A stretch of DNA of 54,626 bases from Thermoanaerobacterium thermosulfurigenes (lineage in GTDB: Bacteria > Bacillota > Thermoanaerobacteria > Thermoanaerobacterales > Thermoanaerobacteraceae): positions 1 through 54,626 of the forward strand of contig NZ_JBPODR010000016.1 in assembly GCF_051201035.1 (NCBI RefSeq). The letters run 5' to 3'. A program made the position numbers and the translations under genes. The notes beneath the pieces are model-generated. The model did no database searches and had not been told where the DNA came from. It saw only the letters and a list, made by a program, of their open reading frames with translations. Shown here one piece after another: positions 16,849 through 25,010 of this stretch (the first letter of the stretch is position 1; each line of letters starts with the position of its first letter).

Positions 16849-17700
16849 ATGTTAGTAACAGGTATAGAATTATTAAAAAAGGCCAATGAAGAAGGCTATG
16901 CAGTAGGTGCTTTTAATACGAGCAATCTTGAGATAACACAAGCCATTGTTGAGGCTGCAGAAGAGATGAAATCTCCTGCCATAATTCAGGTTAGTGAAGG
17001 CGGTTTAAAATATGCTGGCATAGAGACAATTTCTGCAATCGTAAGAACATTGGCAGCTAAAGCATCAGTTCCCATCGCATTACACTTAGATCACGGTACA
17101 GATTTCAACAATGTCATGAAGTGTCTCAGAAATGGTTGGACTTCAGTTATGATGGACGCATCAAAGTTACCCCTCGAGAAAAACATTGAAGTGACGAAAA
17201 ACGTTGTAACTATTGCACACGGCATGGGTGTATCTGTAGAGGCAGAGATAGGCAAAATCGGCGGTACAGAAGACAATGTCACTGTTGACGAAAGAGAAGC
17301 ATCTATGACAGACCCAGATGAAGCTTACAGGTTTGCAAAAGAGACGGGTGTTGATTACTTGGCAATATCCATAGGTACTGCACACGGTCCATACAAAGGT
17401 GAACCCAAACTTGACTTTGACAGGCTTGTAAAGATTAAAGAGATGCTTAAGATGCCTATAGTTCTTCACGGTGCATCAGGAGTTCCAGAAGCTGATATAA
17501 GGAAGGCAGTAAGCTTAGGTGTAAATAAGATAAATATCGACACTGACATAAGACAAGCTTTCGCTGCAAGGCTTAGAGAGCTATTGAAAAATGATGAAGA
17601 AGTGTACGATCCAAGGAAAATTTTAGGTCCATGCAAAGAAGCTATGAAAGAAGTAGTAAAGAACAAGATGAGGATGTTTGGCTCAGAAGGAAGAGCTTAA
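16849..17700 (+). CDS. fba: class II fructose-bisphosphate aldolase
   Basis: 283 residues. Zinc-dependent enzyme splitting fructose 1,6-bisphosphate into dihydroxyacetone phosphate and glyceraldehyde 3-phosphate in glycolysis. Visible motifs: YAVGAFNTSN near the start, zinc site HLDHGTD, VEAEIGKIGG, SIGTAHGPYKGEPKLDF, and the phosphate-binding LHGASGVP and NINIDTDIR. Two consecutive ATGs occur; the second (16849) has better spacing from AAGGAGGTG at 16835-16843. Transaldolase follows after 66 bases, which include a small hairpin (17711-17736), so the two are probably co-transcribed. Confidence 0.96.
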   Translation: MLVTGIELLKKANEEGYAVGAFNTSNLEITQAIVEAAEEMKSPAIIQVSEGGLKYAGIETISAIVRTLAAKASVPIALHLDHGTDFNNVMKCLRNGWTSVMMDASKLPLEKNIEVTKNVVTIAHGMGVSVEAEIGKIGGTEDNVTVDEREASMTDPDEAYRFAKETGVDYLAISIGTAHGPYKGEPKLDFDRLVKIKEMLKMPIVLHGASGVPEADIRKAVSLGVNKINIDTDIRQAFAARLRELLKNDEEVYDPRKILGPCKEAMKEVVKNKMRMFGSEGRA

Positions 17701-17766
17701 GTTTTAGATTCATAAGGGACGCTTTTTGCCCCTATGGGATAAATTTGTTTTAAAGGAGTGTGCAAT

Positions 17767-18414
17767 ATGAAGTTTTTTATTGATACTGCCAATGTCGATG
17801 AGATAAGGGAAGCAAATGAGCTTGGCGTAATATGCGGTGTTACCACTAATCCTTCTCTTATAGCTAAAGAAGGCAGAGACTTCATAGAGGTTGTAAAAGA
17901 GATAACAACGATTGTAGACGGCCCTATCAGTGCAGAAGTCGTATCAGAAGATCACGACGGCATGGTGAAAGAAGCTTTAGAGCTGGCTAAGATTCATAAG
18001 AATATCGTCATAAAGATACCTATGACGGCTGAAGGTCTAAAGGCAGTTAAAATACTCACCGAAAAAGGCGTAAAGACTAATGTAACACTGGTATTTTCAG
18101 CGACACAAGCACTTCTCGCAGCGAGAGCAGGTGCTACATATGTAAGTCCTTTTGTAGGCAGGCTTGACGATATTTCCACAGACGGATTGCAGTTGGTGTC
18201 TGACATCGTCCAGATATTTGATATATACGGAATTGAAACAGAAGTGATAGCAGCAAGTATAAGACATCCGATGCATGTATTGGAAGCGGCGAAAGTAGGA
18301 GCACATATAGCTACAGTGCCGTATAAAGTGATCATGCAGATGATAAAACATCCATTGACAGATATAGGTATTGAAAGGTTCTTGAAAGATTGGGAGACAG
18401 TTCCTAAGAAATAA
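17767..18414 (+). CDS. tal: transaldolase (small TalC/MipB type)
   Basis: 215 residues, the length of the short transaldolase subfamily. MKFFIDTANVDEIREA at the start, the Schiff-base lysine in IVIKIPMT, then NVTLVFSATQALLAARAGA and YVSPFVGRLDD are diagnostic. It moves a dihydroxyacetone unit between sugar phosphates in the pentose phosphate pathway; fructose-6-phosphate aldolase is a close relative that cannot be excluded by eye. The start at 17767 follows AAAGGAG; an upstream GTG at 17758 lies inside that site. Ends before a strong terminator. Confidence 0.93.
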   Translation: MKFFIDTANVDEIREANELGVICGVTTNPSLIAKEGRDFIEVVKEITTIVDGPISAEVVSEDHDGMVKEALELAKIHKNIVIKIPMTAEGLKAVKILTEKGVKTNVTLVFSATQALLAARAGATYVSPFVGRLDDISTDGLQLVSDIVQIFDIYGIETEVIAASIRHPMHVLEAAKVGAHIATVPYKVIMQMIKHPLTDIGIERFLKDWETVPKK

Positions 18415-18418
18415 TTTT

Positions 18419-18449
18419 AAGTCAGGGGATATTTCCTCTGACTTTTTTT
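18419..18449 (+). terminator. intrinsic terminator of fba-tal
   Basis: AAGTCAGGGGA (18419-18429) pairs with TCCTCTGACTT (18434-18444) followed by T's. Confidence 0.9.
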
Positions 18450-18762
18450 ATAAAATTATAAGAAAAAAATTACATAAGCTGAATATTTTTATAAAATGTG
18501 TCGATAATATTAACGTGATGTTAAAAAATTATTAAAATTACGCTGTGTTACTTGACTTTTTTAAAAGGTATAATAAAATATAAATAGTGTATAACGTTTG
18601 AGGGCTCAAGAATACATCATTATCTATTTACAAATATTATAACCGTGTATTCTAAGACCAATCTAAAACAATTCTTTTTTATTAAAAATATTATTTAAAA
18701 ATTTTTTAATAAAATCCCATTTTACAATAAGAATAATTATTTTGTTCAGGAGGTGCCTTTTT
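18450..18762 (+). promoter_or_regulatory. AT-rich leader of rho
   Basis: No gene here. A TATAAT at 18569-18574 may be the promoter but no convincing -35 fits it (TTGACT at 18552 is only 11 bases away). Downstream, AGAATACA (18609-18616) can pair with TGTATTCT (18646-18653), and an AT-rich stem follows near 18675-18715. Rho genes are often autoregulated through their leaders; here that is inference. Confidence 0.35.
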
Positions 18763-20604
18763 TTGGATTTTAATGATTTAGAAGGGAAATCCCTTGCAGA
18801 ACTTAGGGATATAGCCAAAAGATATGGCGTAAAAAGCATTACGAAATACAGGAAGCAACAGTTAAAAGAGCTTATCGTAGAGAAGTCAAAACAGATTAAG
18901 CTTGAGGAAAAGACAGACGAAGAAGCAAAAAATGATATAGAGAATTTGTCTTTAGAAAAAAATCTTGATGAGAAAGCAAGATTAGAAGGACAAGAAGATG
19001 AAAATGATTCTGAAAAAGGTGTAGAAGAAAAAGCATCTGATACTGAAAAAATCATAGAAACTGTATCAGAAGACAATGATGCAAAGACAGAAGAAGCAGA
19101 ATCTGGTAAAGAGGAAGAGAAAAAGACCATAGGGAAGATAAGCATACCAGTGGAGGAGCTTGAAAAATCAGATGCAGATTATGAGGAGCTTAGAAGAAAG
19201 CTAAGGATGCGCTTAAGAAGCAAAGAAAATATCACAGAAAATGTGGAGGAAGCCAAAAAGGATATAGATGAGGCAATAAAGGTTAAGCATGAAGATGAAG
19301 CATACGAAGATGAAGAAAGTGTCAAGGAAGATATATCTTTAGATGTGACAGAGGAAAAGAAAGAGGAAGAAAAGTCCGAAGAAAAAGAAAAAGAGCCAAG
19401 GAAAAACAACAGCATATTTATAAAAGAAGGGCTTCCACTGATAAGTGATGTATCTGAGCCATTGAAAGAGCTTATAGAGACTCAGGGAGACGTGGTTGCA
19501 GAGGGCGTTCTTGACATAATGCCTGATGGATATGGATTTTTAAGAGTTGATAATTTTATACAAGGCAATAAAGATATTTATATATCACAATCGCAGATTA
19601 GAAGGTTTGGGCTTAAAGTTGGTGATAAAGTAAAAGGAATTACAAGGATTCCGAGAGAAGGAGAAAAATATTCCGCAATTCTTTATGTAGAGTCTATAAA
19701 TGGTGAAAGTCCGGATCTTGCCAAGAAGAGGATTCCTTTCGATGAGCTTACACCTATTTTCCCAGATGAAAAATTGAAACTTGAAACGATTCCAACAGAA
19801 CTTGCTATGAGGCTTGTGGACATAATAGCTCCTATAGGAAAAGGCCAAAGGGGAATGATCGTGGCTCCACCGAAAGCTGGCAAGACTACCCTTTTAAAGA
19901 AGATAGCCAATAGCATTTCTATAAATCATCCTGAAGTTCACCTTATTGTGCTTCTCATCGATGAAAGGCCTGAAGAAGTTACAGACATGAAAAGGTCTAT
20001 AAAAGGCGAAGTTGTATACTCCACTTTTGATGAACTTCCAGAGCACCATACAAAAGTGGCAGAGATGGTGTTGGAATACGCGAAAAGACTGGTGGAATAT
20101 GGCAAAGATGTTGTTATTCTCATGGACAGCATAACAAGGCTTGCAAGAGCATACAATCTTGTGACGCCTCCATCTGGAAGAACTCTATCTGGTGGTCTTG
20201 ATCCGTCGGCACTTCACCCACCTAAGAGATTTTTTGGTGCTGCCAGAAATATTGAAGAAGGTGGAAGCTTGACAATCTTAGCTACAGCTTTAATCGAGAC
20301 GGGAAGCCGCATGGATGATGTCATATTTGAGGAGTTTAAAGGAACAGGCAACATGGAGCTTCATCTTGACAGAAAGCTGCAAGAAAGGCGTATATTTCCT
20401 GCAATTGATATATACAAATCAGGTACAAGGAAAGAAGAATTGTTGCTTTCGCAAAAAGAGCTGGAAGCAATGTGGATGATAAGAAAGGCCATGAGCAGCA
20501 TTGCGCCTAATGAAGTTACTGAGGTATTGATAGATAGGCTTATGAGGACAAGGACTAATGCAGAGTTTATAGAGGCCATAAGATCCCAACTTTATAAATC
20601 TTGA
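18763..20604 (+). CDS. rho: transcription termination factor Rho with a long acidic insertion
   Basis: 613 residues against roughly 420-430 for the common form. TTG start at 18763 follows AGGAGGTG (18748-18755). Domains: Rho_N helix bundle (1-38, LAELRDIAKRYGV), a low-complexity K/E/D-rich stretch (about 45-225), the RNA-binding cold-shock fold (244-310, VLDIMPDGYGFLR), then the hexameric RNA-dependent ATPase with Walker A APPKAGKTT (368-376), Walker B VILMDSITR and LSGGLDPSAL. Rho unwinds RNA from polymerase and ends untranslated transcripts. The insertion has repeated EEK runs and is probably disordered or coiled; its role is unknown. rpmE follows, as in Bacillus. Confidence 0.96.
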   Translation: MDFNDLEGKSLAELRDIAKRYGVKSITKYRKQQLKELIVEKSKQIKLEEKTDEEAKNDIENLSLEKNLDEKARLEGQEDENDSEKGVEEKASDTEKIIETVSEDNDAKTEEAESGKEEEKKTIGKISIPVEELEKSDADYEELRRKLRMRLRSKENITENVEEAKKDIDEAIKVKHEDEAYEDEESVKEDISLDVTEEKKEEEKSEEKEKEPRKNNSIFIKEGLPLISDVSEPLKELIETQGDVVAEGVLDIMPDGYGFLRVDNFIQGNKDIYISQSQIRRFGLKVGDKVKGITRIPREGEKYSAILYVESINGESPDLAKKRIPFDELTPIFPDEKLKLETIPTELAMRLVDIIAPIGKGQRGMIVAPPKAGKTTLLKKIANSISINHPEVHLIVLLIDERPEEVTDMKRSIKGEVVYSTFDELPEHHTKVAEMVLEYAKRLVEYGKDVVILMDSITRLARAYNLVTPPSGRTLSGGLDPSALHPPKRFFGAARNIEEGGSLTILATALIETGSRMDDVIFEEFKGTGNMELHLDRKLQERRIFPAIDIYKSGTRKEELLLSQKELEAMWMIRKAMSSIAPNEVTEVLIDRLMRTRTNAEFIEAIRSQLYKS

Positions 20605-20629
20605 TATTATATATTATGTGTGATATAAT
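20601..20629 (+). promoter_or_regulatory. sigma-A promoter of rpmE
   Basis: TTGATA at 20601-20606 and TATAAT at 20624-20629, 17-base spacer, with a TG just before the -10 (extended -10). The -35 overlaps the last codon of rho. Confidence 0.75.
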
Positions 20630-20667
20630 CATTTAAGTGTAATTTCGGTTTGAAAGAGGTGAAGGCG

Positions 20668-20877
20668 ATGAAAGAAGGAATACATCCAACTTATTATCAT
20701 GATGCAGTTGTAAGGTGTGCATGTGGAAATACATTTGTGACAGGTTCTACAAAGAAAGAACTTAGAGTTGAAATATGCTCAAAGTGCCATCCACTTTTTA
20801 CTGGTCAGCAGAAGTTGATTGATACAGGTGGAAGGGTAGAAAGGTTTAAGAAAAAATACAATCTGGATACAAAATAA
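20668..20877 (+). CDS. rpmE: 50S ribosomal protein L31 (zinc form)
   Basis: 69 residues. MKEGIHPTYYHDAVVRCACGN, then STKKELRVEICSKCHP and FTGQQKLIDTGGRVERF are the classical L31 pattern. Cysteines in CACG and CSKC show the zinc-binding C+ form rather than the zinc-free YtiA form. Start at 20668 follows GAGGTGAAGG; an upstream TTG at 20650 precedes that site. It has its own promoter after rho and a terminator directly after. Confidence 0.96.
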   Translation: MKEGIHPTYYHDAVVRCACGNTFVTGSTKKELRVEICSKCHPLFTGQQKLIDTGGRVERFKKKYNLDTK

Positions 20878-20883
20878 TGAAGT

Positions 20884-20909
20884 GGTTAGAGTTATTGCTC
20901 TAACCTTTT
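20884..20909 (+). terminator. intrinsic terminator of rpmE
   Basis: GGTTAGAG (20884-20891) and CTCTAACC (20898-20905) followed by TTTTATT. Confidence 0.88.
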
Positions 20910-20986
20910 ATTGTATGAAACGTACATGGAGGGAATCAGCTCATAATATATAATGAAAAATTAATTGTTATTTATATAATTAGTGT

Positions 20987-21168
20987 AAAAATTTATCATA
21001 AGCGAACGATTAATGAAGCTTTCGTAATATATCACGATGAATGTAGTGTAGTTTGGCGTATGAGCGAAAGCGAAAGCCGTCACAACGCATAGACGGCGTT
21101 AGCCAAACAAGCGGAATGAATCGATGATATATTAGATAAGCGAAATTTGTGAGCGTTGATAAATTTTT
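20987..21168. repeat. 182-bp imperfect palindrome, MITE-like element
   Basis: The ends are perfect 12-bp inverted repeats, AAAAATTTATCA (20987-20998) and TGATAAATTTTT (21157-21168). Further inside, AATATATCA-CGAT and ATCGATGATATATT, then GTTTGGC (from 21051) and GCCAAAC (ending about 21110), and a central GCCGTC/GACGGC hairpin also pair, so the whole segment can form one long cruciform. It contains the GAGCGAAAGCGAAAGCC motif. No ORF and no clear target duplication. It sits between rpmE and tdk. Probably a dispersed non-coding repeat; copy number cannot be seen from one window. Confidence 0.6.
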
Positions 21169-21229
21169 CTGAATTTTATTAACAAGCTTTTTGTTGTCTT
21201 AAACTATTTGTCTTAAGAGGTGGATTATG

Positions 21230-21808
21230 ATGTACGGGCCTAAAGACCACGGGTACATAGAAGTTGTAACTGGTCCTATGTTCAGTGGAAAAAGTGAGGA
21301 GCTTATAAGAAGGATAAAAAGAGCCAAGATTGCCAAGCAAAAAGTTCAAGTCTTTAAACCGGCCATAGATGACAGGTATTCCATAGATAAAGTCGTATCT
21401 CATAATGGTGACAACATGCACGCAATTGCCATTGTAAAGGCATCTGATATATTGACATACGCTGAAGAAGATACGGATGTATTTGCTATAGATGAAGTTC
21501 AGTTTTTTGATTCTGAAATAGTAGACATCGTAAAAGAGATCGCTGACAGCGGAAAAAGGGTCATATGTGCAGGGCTTGACATGGACTTTAGAGGTGAGCC
21601 ATTTGGTCCCACTCCGGAATTGATGGCCATAGCTGAATTCGTCGACAAGCTTACTGCTATATGTATGAAATGTGGCAATCCCGCTACTCGCACACAAAGG
21701 CTTATAAATGGTAGGCCTGCCAATTACGATGATCCTATTATAATGGTGGGAGCAAAGGAGTCTTATGAAGCAAGGTGCAGAAAGTGCCACGAAGTCCCGC
21801 GAACTTAA
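21230..21808 (+). CDS. tdk: thymidine kinase
   Basis: 192 residues, type II thymidine kinase. It phosphorylates thymidine in salvage. P-loop GPMFSGKSEEL near residues 17-27, the Mg-binding FAIDEVQFF, the lasso and zinc site with CMKCGN and CRKCHE, and TQRLINGRPA are visible. Two adjacent ATGs (21227 and 21230); the second has better spacing from AGAGGTGG. Same position after rpmE as in Bacillus. Followed after 24 bases by the YqhQ-like gene. Confidence 0.96.
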   Translation: MYGPKDHGYIEVVTGPMFSGKSEELIRRIKRAKIAKQKVQVFKPAIDDRYSIDKVVSHNGDNMHAIAIVKASDILTYAEEDTDVFAIDEVQFFDSEIVDIVKEIADSGKRVICAGLDMDFRGEPFGPTPELMAIAEFVDKLTAICMKCGNPATRTQRLINGRPANYDDPIIMVGAKESYEARCRKCHEVPRT

Positions 21809-21832
21809 ATTGATTTTTAAGGAGGTGCTGCA

Positions 21833-22762
21833 ATGAAGAAGACGGATATTGGCGGACAAGCAGTAATAGAAGGTGTAATGATGAGGGGCCACAACAGCAT
21901 AGCTACTGCTGTAAGGTGTGGAAATGATATAGTTGTAAAAAAGGATATGGTAAAGCCTTTGACCAAAAGGCATAAGATACTGTCAGTGCCATTTATAAGA
22001 GGAACAGTTGCACTTATAGATTCTTTGATAATTGGAATCAGGACATTAAGCTATTCTGCTGAATTGATAGAAGGTGAAAGCGGAGATGAGGAGCCTTCTA
22101 AGTTTGAGATATTTTTGAAAAAGGTCTTTGGCGACAAACTGGATGATGTCATAATGTATCTTTCTGTGGCTTTATCGTTGGCTATATCCATAATCGTATT
22201 TTTCGTAGGGCCAACTTATGTGGCAGGCTTTTTAAAGCGATACACCGAAAATACGTTTTTCATAAACCTTTTTGAAGGAGTCCTAAGGGTTGCAATATTC
22301 ATCGCGTATCTTGCGCTCATATCGAGGATGGAAGACATAAAGAGGGTGTTTGAATACCATGGTGCTGAGCATAAGACGATACACTGTTTCGAACATGAAG
22401 AGGAACTTACCGTTGAAAATGCCAGAAAGTATACGACGCTTCATCCGAGGTGCGGCACAAACTTTTTGTTTATAGTAATGATTGTGTCAATTATCGTATT
22501 TTCGTTTTTAAGATGGCCCTCATTATACATAAGGATAATATCCAGAATACTGCTTTTGCCTGTCGTTGCTGGCATATCGTATGAAGTGATAAAAATAGCT
22601 GGTCATAGCGATAATAAGGTGATAGCAGCACTTGTTTATCCGGGACTGCTTCTTCAAAAGCTTACCACAAAAGAACCTGATGACAGCCAGTTAGAGGTAG
22701 CCATAGCATCTTTAAAAAGTGTTTTAGAAGATGAGGGAGGAAAAGCTTTTGAAGATATTTGA
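21833..22762 (+). CDS. DUF1385 membrane protein (YqhQ-like)
   Basis: 309 residues. The N-terminus IGGQAVIEGVMMRG is the signature of DUF1385, and the AEHKTIHCFEHEEELTVENAR and HPRCGTNFLF motifs are conserved in the family. Several membrane segments occur (about 110-135, 150-170, 215-260). The function is not established; the conserved His/Cys residues hint at metal binding. The gene sits between tdk and prmC and its 3' end overlaps the start region of prmC, so the genes are co-transcribed. Ribosome binding site AAGGAGGTG. Confidence 0.88.
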   Translation: MKKTDIGGQAVIEGVMMRGHNSIATAVRCGNDIVVKKDMVKPLTKRHKILSVPFIRGTVALIDSLIIGIRTLSYSAELIEGESGDEEPSKFEIFLKKVFGDKLDDVIMYLSVALSLAISIIVFFVGPTYVAGFLKRYTENTFFINLFEGVLRVAIFIAYLALISRMEDIKRVFEYHGAEHKTIHCFEHEEELTVENARKYTTLHPRCGTNFLFIVMIVSIIVFSFLRWPSLYIRIISRILLLPVVAGISYEVIKIAGHSDNKVIAALVYPGLLLQKLTTKEPDDSQLEVAIASLKSVLEDEGGKAFEDI

Positions 22763-23588
22763 TGCTTTAAATTTTGGGAAACAGTATCTTAAAAATTATG
22801 TGTCAGAACCGCGGCTTGAAGCAGAAGGACTTTTATCTTTTTTATTAGGAGTAGGAAGGGAATACATAATTGTAAATAGAGATAAAGAGTTAAGCGAAAA
22901 TATTTTTGAAAGATACAAAGGTTTGTTGGACTTGCGAAAAGACGGTATGCCTTATCAATATATAGTTGGGAAAAAGCATTTTATGGGACTTATATTTAAA
23001 GTAAGTCCCAATGTTTTAATACCGAGAAACGATACAGAGGTGTTAGTAGAGGAAGTCTTAAAGAGGCTTCAGAAAGACGATATGGTATTGGATATAGGCA
23101 CTGGAAGCGGTGCTATTGCTGTAAGCATAGCGAAATACAAAGATGTGAAAGTATACGCAGTTGATATAAGCGACGATGCTTTATCTGTTGCGAGAGATAA
23201 TGCTTATGAGAACGGTGTTTTAGATAAGATCGTCTTTTTAAAAAGCGATTTATTTTCATCGGTGCCGAAAGATGTTAAGTTTGATGTAATTGTGTCAAAT
23301 CCGCCGTATATTAGAAGTGGTGATATTGATAAATTGCAGGAAGAAGTAAAAAAAGAGCCTAAGATAGCCCTTGATGGAGGAAAAGACGGTCTTTTATTTT
23401 ACAGAAAGATAGTCAGAGATTCTAAAGAATATATTAAAAGCAGCGGTATAATAGCATTTGAAGTGGGATATGATGAAGCAGGCGATGTATCACGAATACT
23501 TTTAGATGGTGGATATGGCAATATAGAAATCGTAAAAGACCTTCAAGGAATAGACAGGGTAGTTTTAGGGAAATGGCTTGGTTCTTGA
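22749..23588 (+). CDS. prmC: release-factor glutamine methyltransferase PrmC
   Basis: 279 residues. It methylates the glutamine of the GGQ motif in release factors RF1/RF2. SAM-binding VLDIGTGSGAIAVSIAK, YAVDISDDAL and the substrate-binding NPPY (N184-Y187) are present, after the helical N-terminal domain. TTG start at 22749 follows GGGAGG; the upstream ATG at 22731 lies in front of that site. The gene overlaps the YqhQ-like gene by 14 bases and sits next to its substrate gene prfA. Confidence 0.94.
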   Translation: MKIFDALNFGKQYLKNYVSEPRLEAEGLLSFLLGVGREYIIVNRDKELSENIFERYKGLLDLRKDGMPYQYIVGKKHFMGLIFKVSPNVLIPRNDTEVLVEEVLKRLQKDDMVLDIGTGSGAIAVSIAKYKDVKVYAVDISDDALSVARDNAYENGVLDKIVFLKSDLFSSVPKDVKFDVIVSNPPYIRSGDIDKLQEEVKKEPKIALDGGKDGLLFYRKIVRDSKEYIKSSGIIAFEVGYDEAGDVSRILLDGGYGNIEIVKDLQGIDRVVLGKWLGS

Positions 23589-23609
23589 TACTTTTAAAAA
23601 TATTATTTA

Positions 23610-23620
23610 TGTGATATAAT
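23610..23620 (+). promoter_or_regulatory. extended -10 promoter of prfA
   Basis: TGTGATATAAT with TATAAT at 23615-23620; the same extended -10 sequence is found before rpmE. TTGATA at 23585 is too far away (24 bases) to be a normal -35. Confidence 0.45.
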
Positions 23621-23639
23621 CAGCTTTTGAGGTGAGATG

Positions 23640-24701
23640 ATGATAGATAAACTTAAGGCAATTGAAGATAGATATGTGGAGCTTAGTCAGAAATTAAGCG
23701 ATCCTGAATCCATGAAAGACATGGATGAATGGAAGAAGATGGCGAAAGAGCAGGCTGGATTAGAGGAAATCGTCCAAAAGTATCGAGAGTATAAAAAGGT
23801 CAAAGATGACATAGAGTCAACTAAAGAGCTAATCGAGATGGATGACGAGCTAAAAGACATGGCAGAGGATGAGCTAAAAAGCCTGGAGGAGAAAGAGGAA
23901 AGCCTCCTGAATGAGATAAAGCTTCTGCTGCTTCCGAAAGATCCAAACGATGAGAAAGATGTCATAATGGAGATAAGGGCAGGAGCTGGTGGCGAAGAAG
24001 CTGCACTTTTTGCATATGACCTTTTTAGGATGTACACCATGTACGCAGAGAAAAAACGCTGGAAGTACGAGATAATGAGCTCCAATGCTACGGAGCTTGG
24101 CGGATTTAAGGAAGTCATATTCAGCATAGCCGGCAAAGGAGCGTATAGCAGGCTTAAATTTGAAAGCGGCGTTCACAGGGTTCAGAGGATACCCACCACA
24201 GAAGCTGGCGGAAGGATACACACATCTACTGCTACAGTTGCGGTATTGCCGGAAGTAGAAGATGTAGACATAGAGATAAACCCAAATGACATAAAGATAG
24301 ATGTGTTTAGGTCTGGTGGACACGGTGGGCAAAGCGTAAACACAACTGACTCGGCTGTAAGGCTTACCCACATACCCACAGGTATAGTCATATCGTGCCA
24401 AGATGAAAGGTCACAGCTTCAAAACAGGGAAAGAGCCATGAAGATACTTAGGGCTAAACTTTATGAGATGGCCAGAGAAGAAAAAGAAAGAGAAATTTCT
24501 ATGACGAGGAAGCTGCAAGTTGGCACAGGGGACAGAAGCGAGAGAATAAGGACTTATAACTTCCCGCAAGGTAGAGTTACAGATCACAGGATAGGACTTA
24601 CGCTTTACAAATTGCAGATGGTTTTAGATGGCGATTTAGACGAAATAATCGATGCACTTTTGGCAGAGGATCAGGCAGAAAGGCTTGAAAGCATGCAGTG
24701 A
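23640..24701 (+). CDS. prfA: peptide chain release factor 1
   Basis: 353 residues. It recognises UAA and UAG stop codons and triggers peptide release. The catalytic GGQ is at 229-231 in SGGHGGQSVNTTDSAVR; the N-terminal helices, the AGAGGEEAALFAYDL region and the YNFPQGRVTDHR end fit RF1. Two ATGs (23637, 23640); the second has better spacing from GAGGTGA. prmC precedes it, so factor and modifying enzyme are made together. Confidence 0.96.
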   Translation: MIDKLKAIEDRYVELSQKLSDPESMKDMDEWKKMAKEQAGLEEIVQKYREYKKVKDDIESTKELIEMDDELKDMAEDELKSLEEKEESLLNEIKLLLLPKDPNDEKDVIMEIRAGAGGEEAALFAYDLFRMYTMYAEKKRWKYEIMSSNATELGGFKEVIFSIAGKGAYSRLKFESGVHRVQRIPTTEAGGRIHTSTATVAVLPEVEDVDIEINPNDIKIDVFRSGGHGGQSVNTTDSAVRLTHIPTGIVISCQDERSQLQNRERAMKILRAKLYEMAREEKEREISMTRKLQVGTGDRSERIRTYNFPQGRVTDHRIGLTLYKLQMVLDGDLDEIIDALLAEDQAERLESMQ

Positions 24702-24804
24702 TGCTTACAAAGCCTTTTCTTTTAGCATTAAATGAATTATCTGAAAGAGATTATTGCTACTTACACAACTTATATATTTTTTTAAATTGTTAAATTTTTT
24801 TAAC

Positions 24805-24834
24805 TTGACCCACTATTGATTTCTCATTTATAAT
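24805..24834 (+). promoter_or_regulatory. sigma-A promoter of a C-rich small RNA
   Basis: TTGACC at 24805-24810 and TATAAT at 24829-24834, 18-base spacer. The predicted start is near 24841. Confidence 0.65.
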
Positions 24835-24840
24835 AAAGAA

Positions 24841-24950
24841 AACACTTTAATGATTCACATTATGAAAATATAAATATTGCCCCCCAGCTGTCCTCATTGA
24901 GGGCGCTTTTCTACCCGGATGGACCTCCTACCATCCGGGTAGATTTTATT
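24841..24950 (+). ncRNA. C-rich small RNA candidate ending in a strong terminator
   Basis: About 110 bases with no ORF between prfA and the ZIP gene. From the promoter at 24805 the RNA would hold an AT-rich 5' part, a single-stranded C run (24880-24885), a hairpin (AGC-GTCCTC 24886-24895 with GAGGGCGCT 24899-24907, loop ATT, one bulge) and a final stem CTACCCGGATG/CATCCGGGTAG (24911-24942) whose loop shows CCTCC, followed by TTTTATTTT. C-runs and CCTCC loops complementary to ribosome binding sites are typical of Firmicute sRNAs such as FsrA and RsaE. It could instead be an attenuated leader of the ZIP transporter gene. Confidence 0.55.
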
Positions 24951-25010
24951 TTGCCACATATCATATTATGCTTTTTTGCAGAATAAATTTTACTTAGATG
25001 AGGTGATATT

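Noticed and set aside
18552..18574. TTGACT and TATAAT as rho promoter
   Set aside because: The spacer is only 11 bases, too short for sigma-A.
21179..21973. 264-codon reverse-strand frame over tdk and the YqhQ-like start
   Set aside because: It is antisense to two genes with clear motifs, has no ribosome binding site and its protein is rich in Y, H and C without any domain.
24841..24950. Manganese (yybP-ykoY) or NiCo riboswitch before the ZIP gene
   Set aside because: I could not find the conserved loops of either class; the C-rich small RNA explanation fits better, although a covariance search would be needed to exclude a riboswitch.
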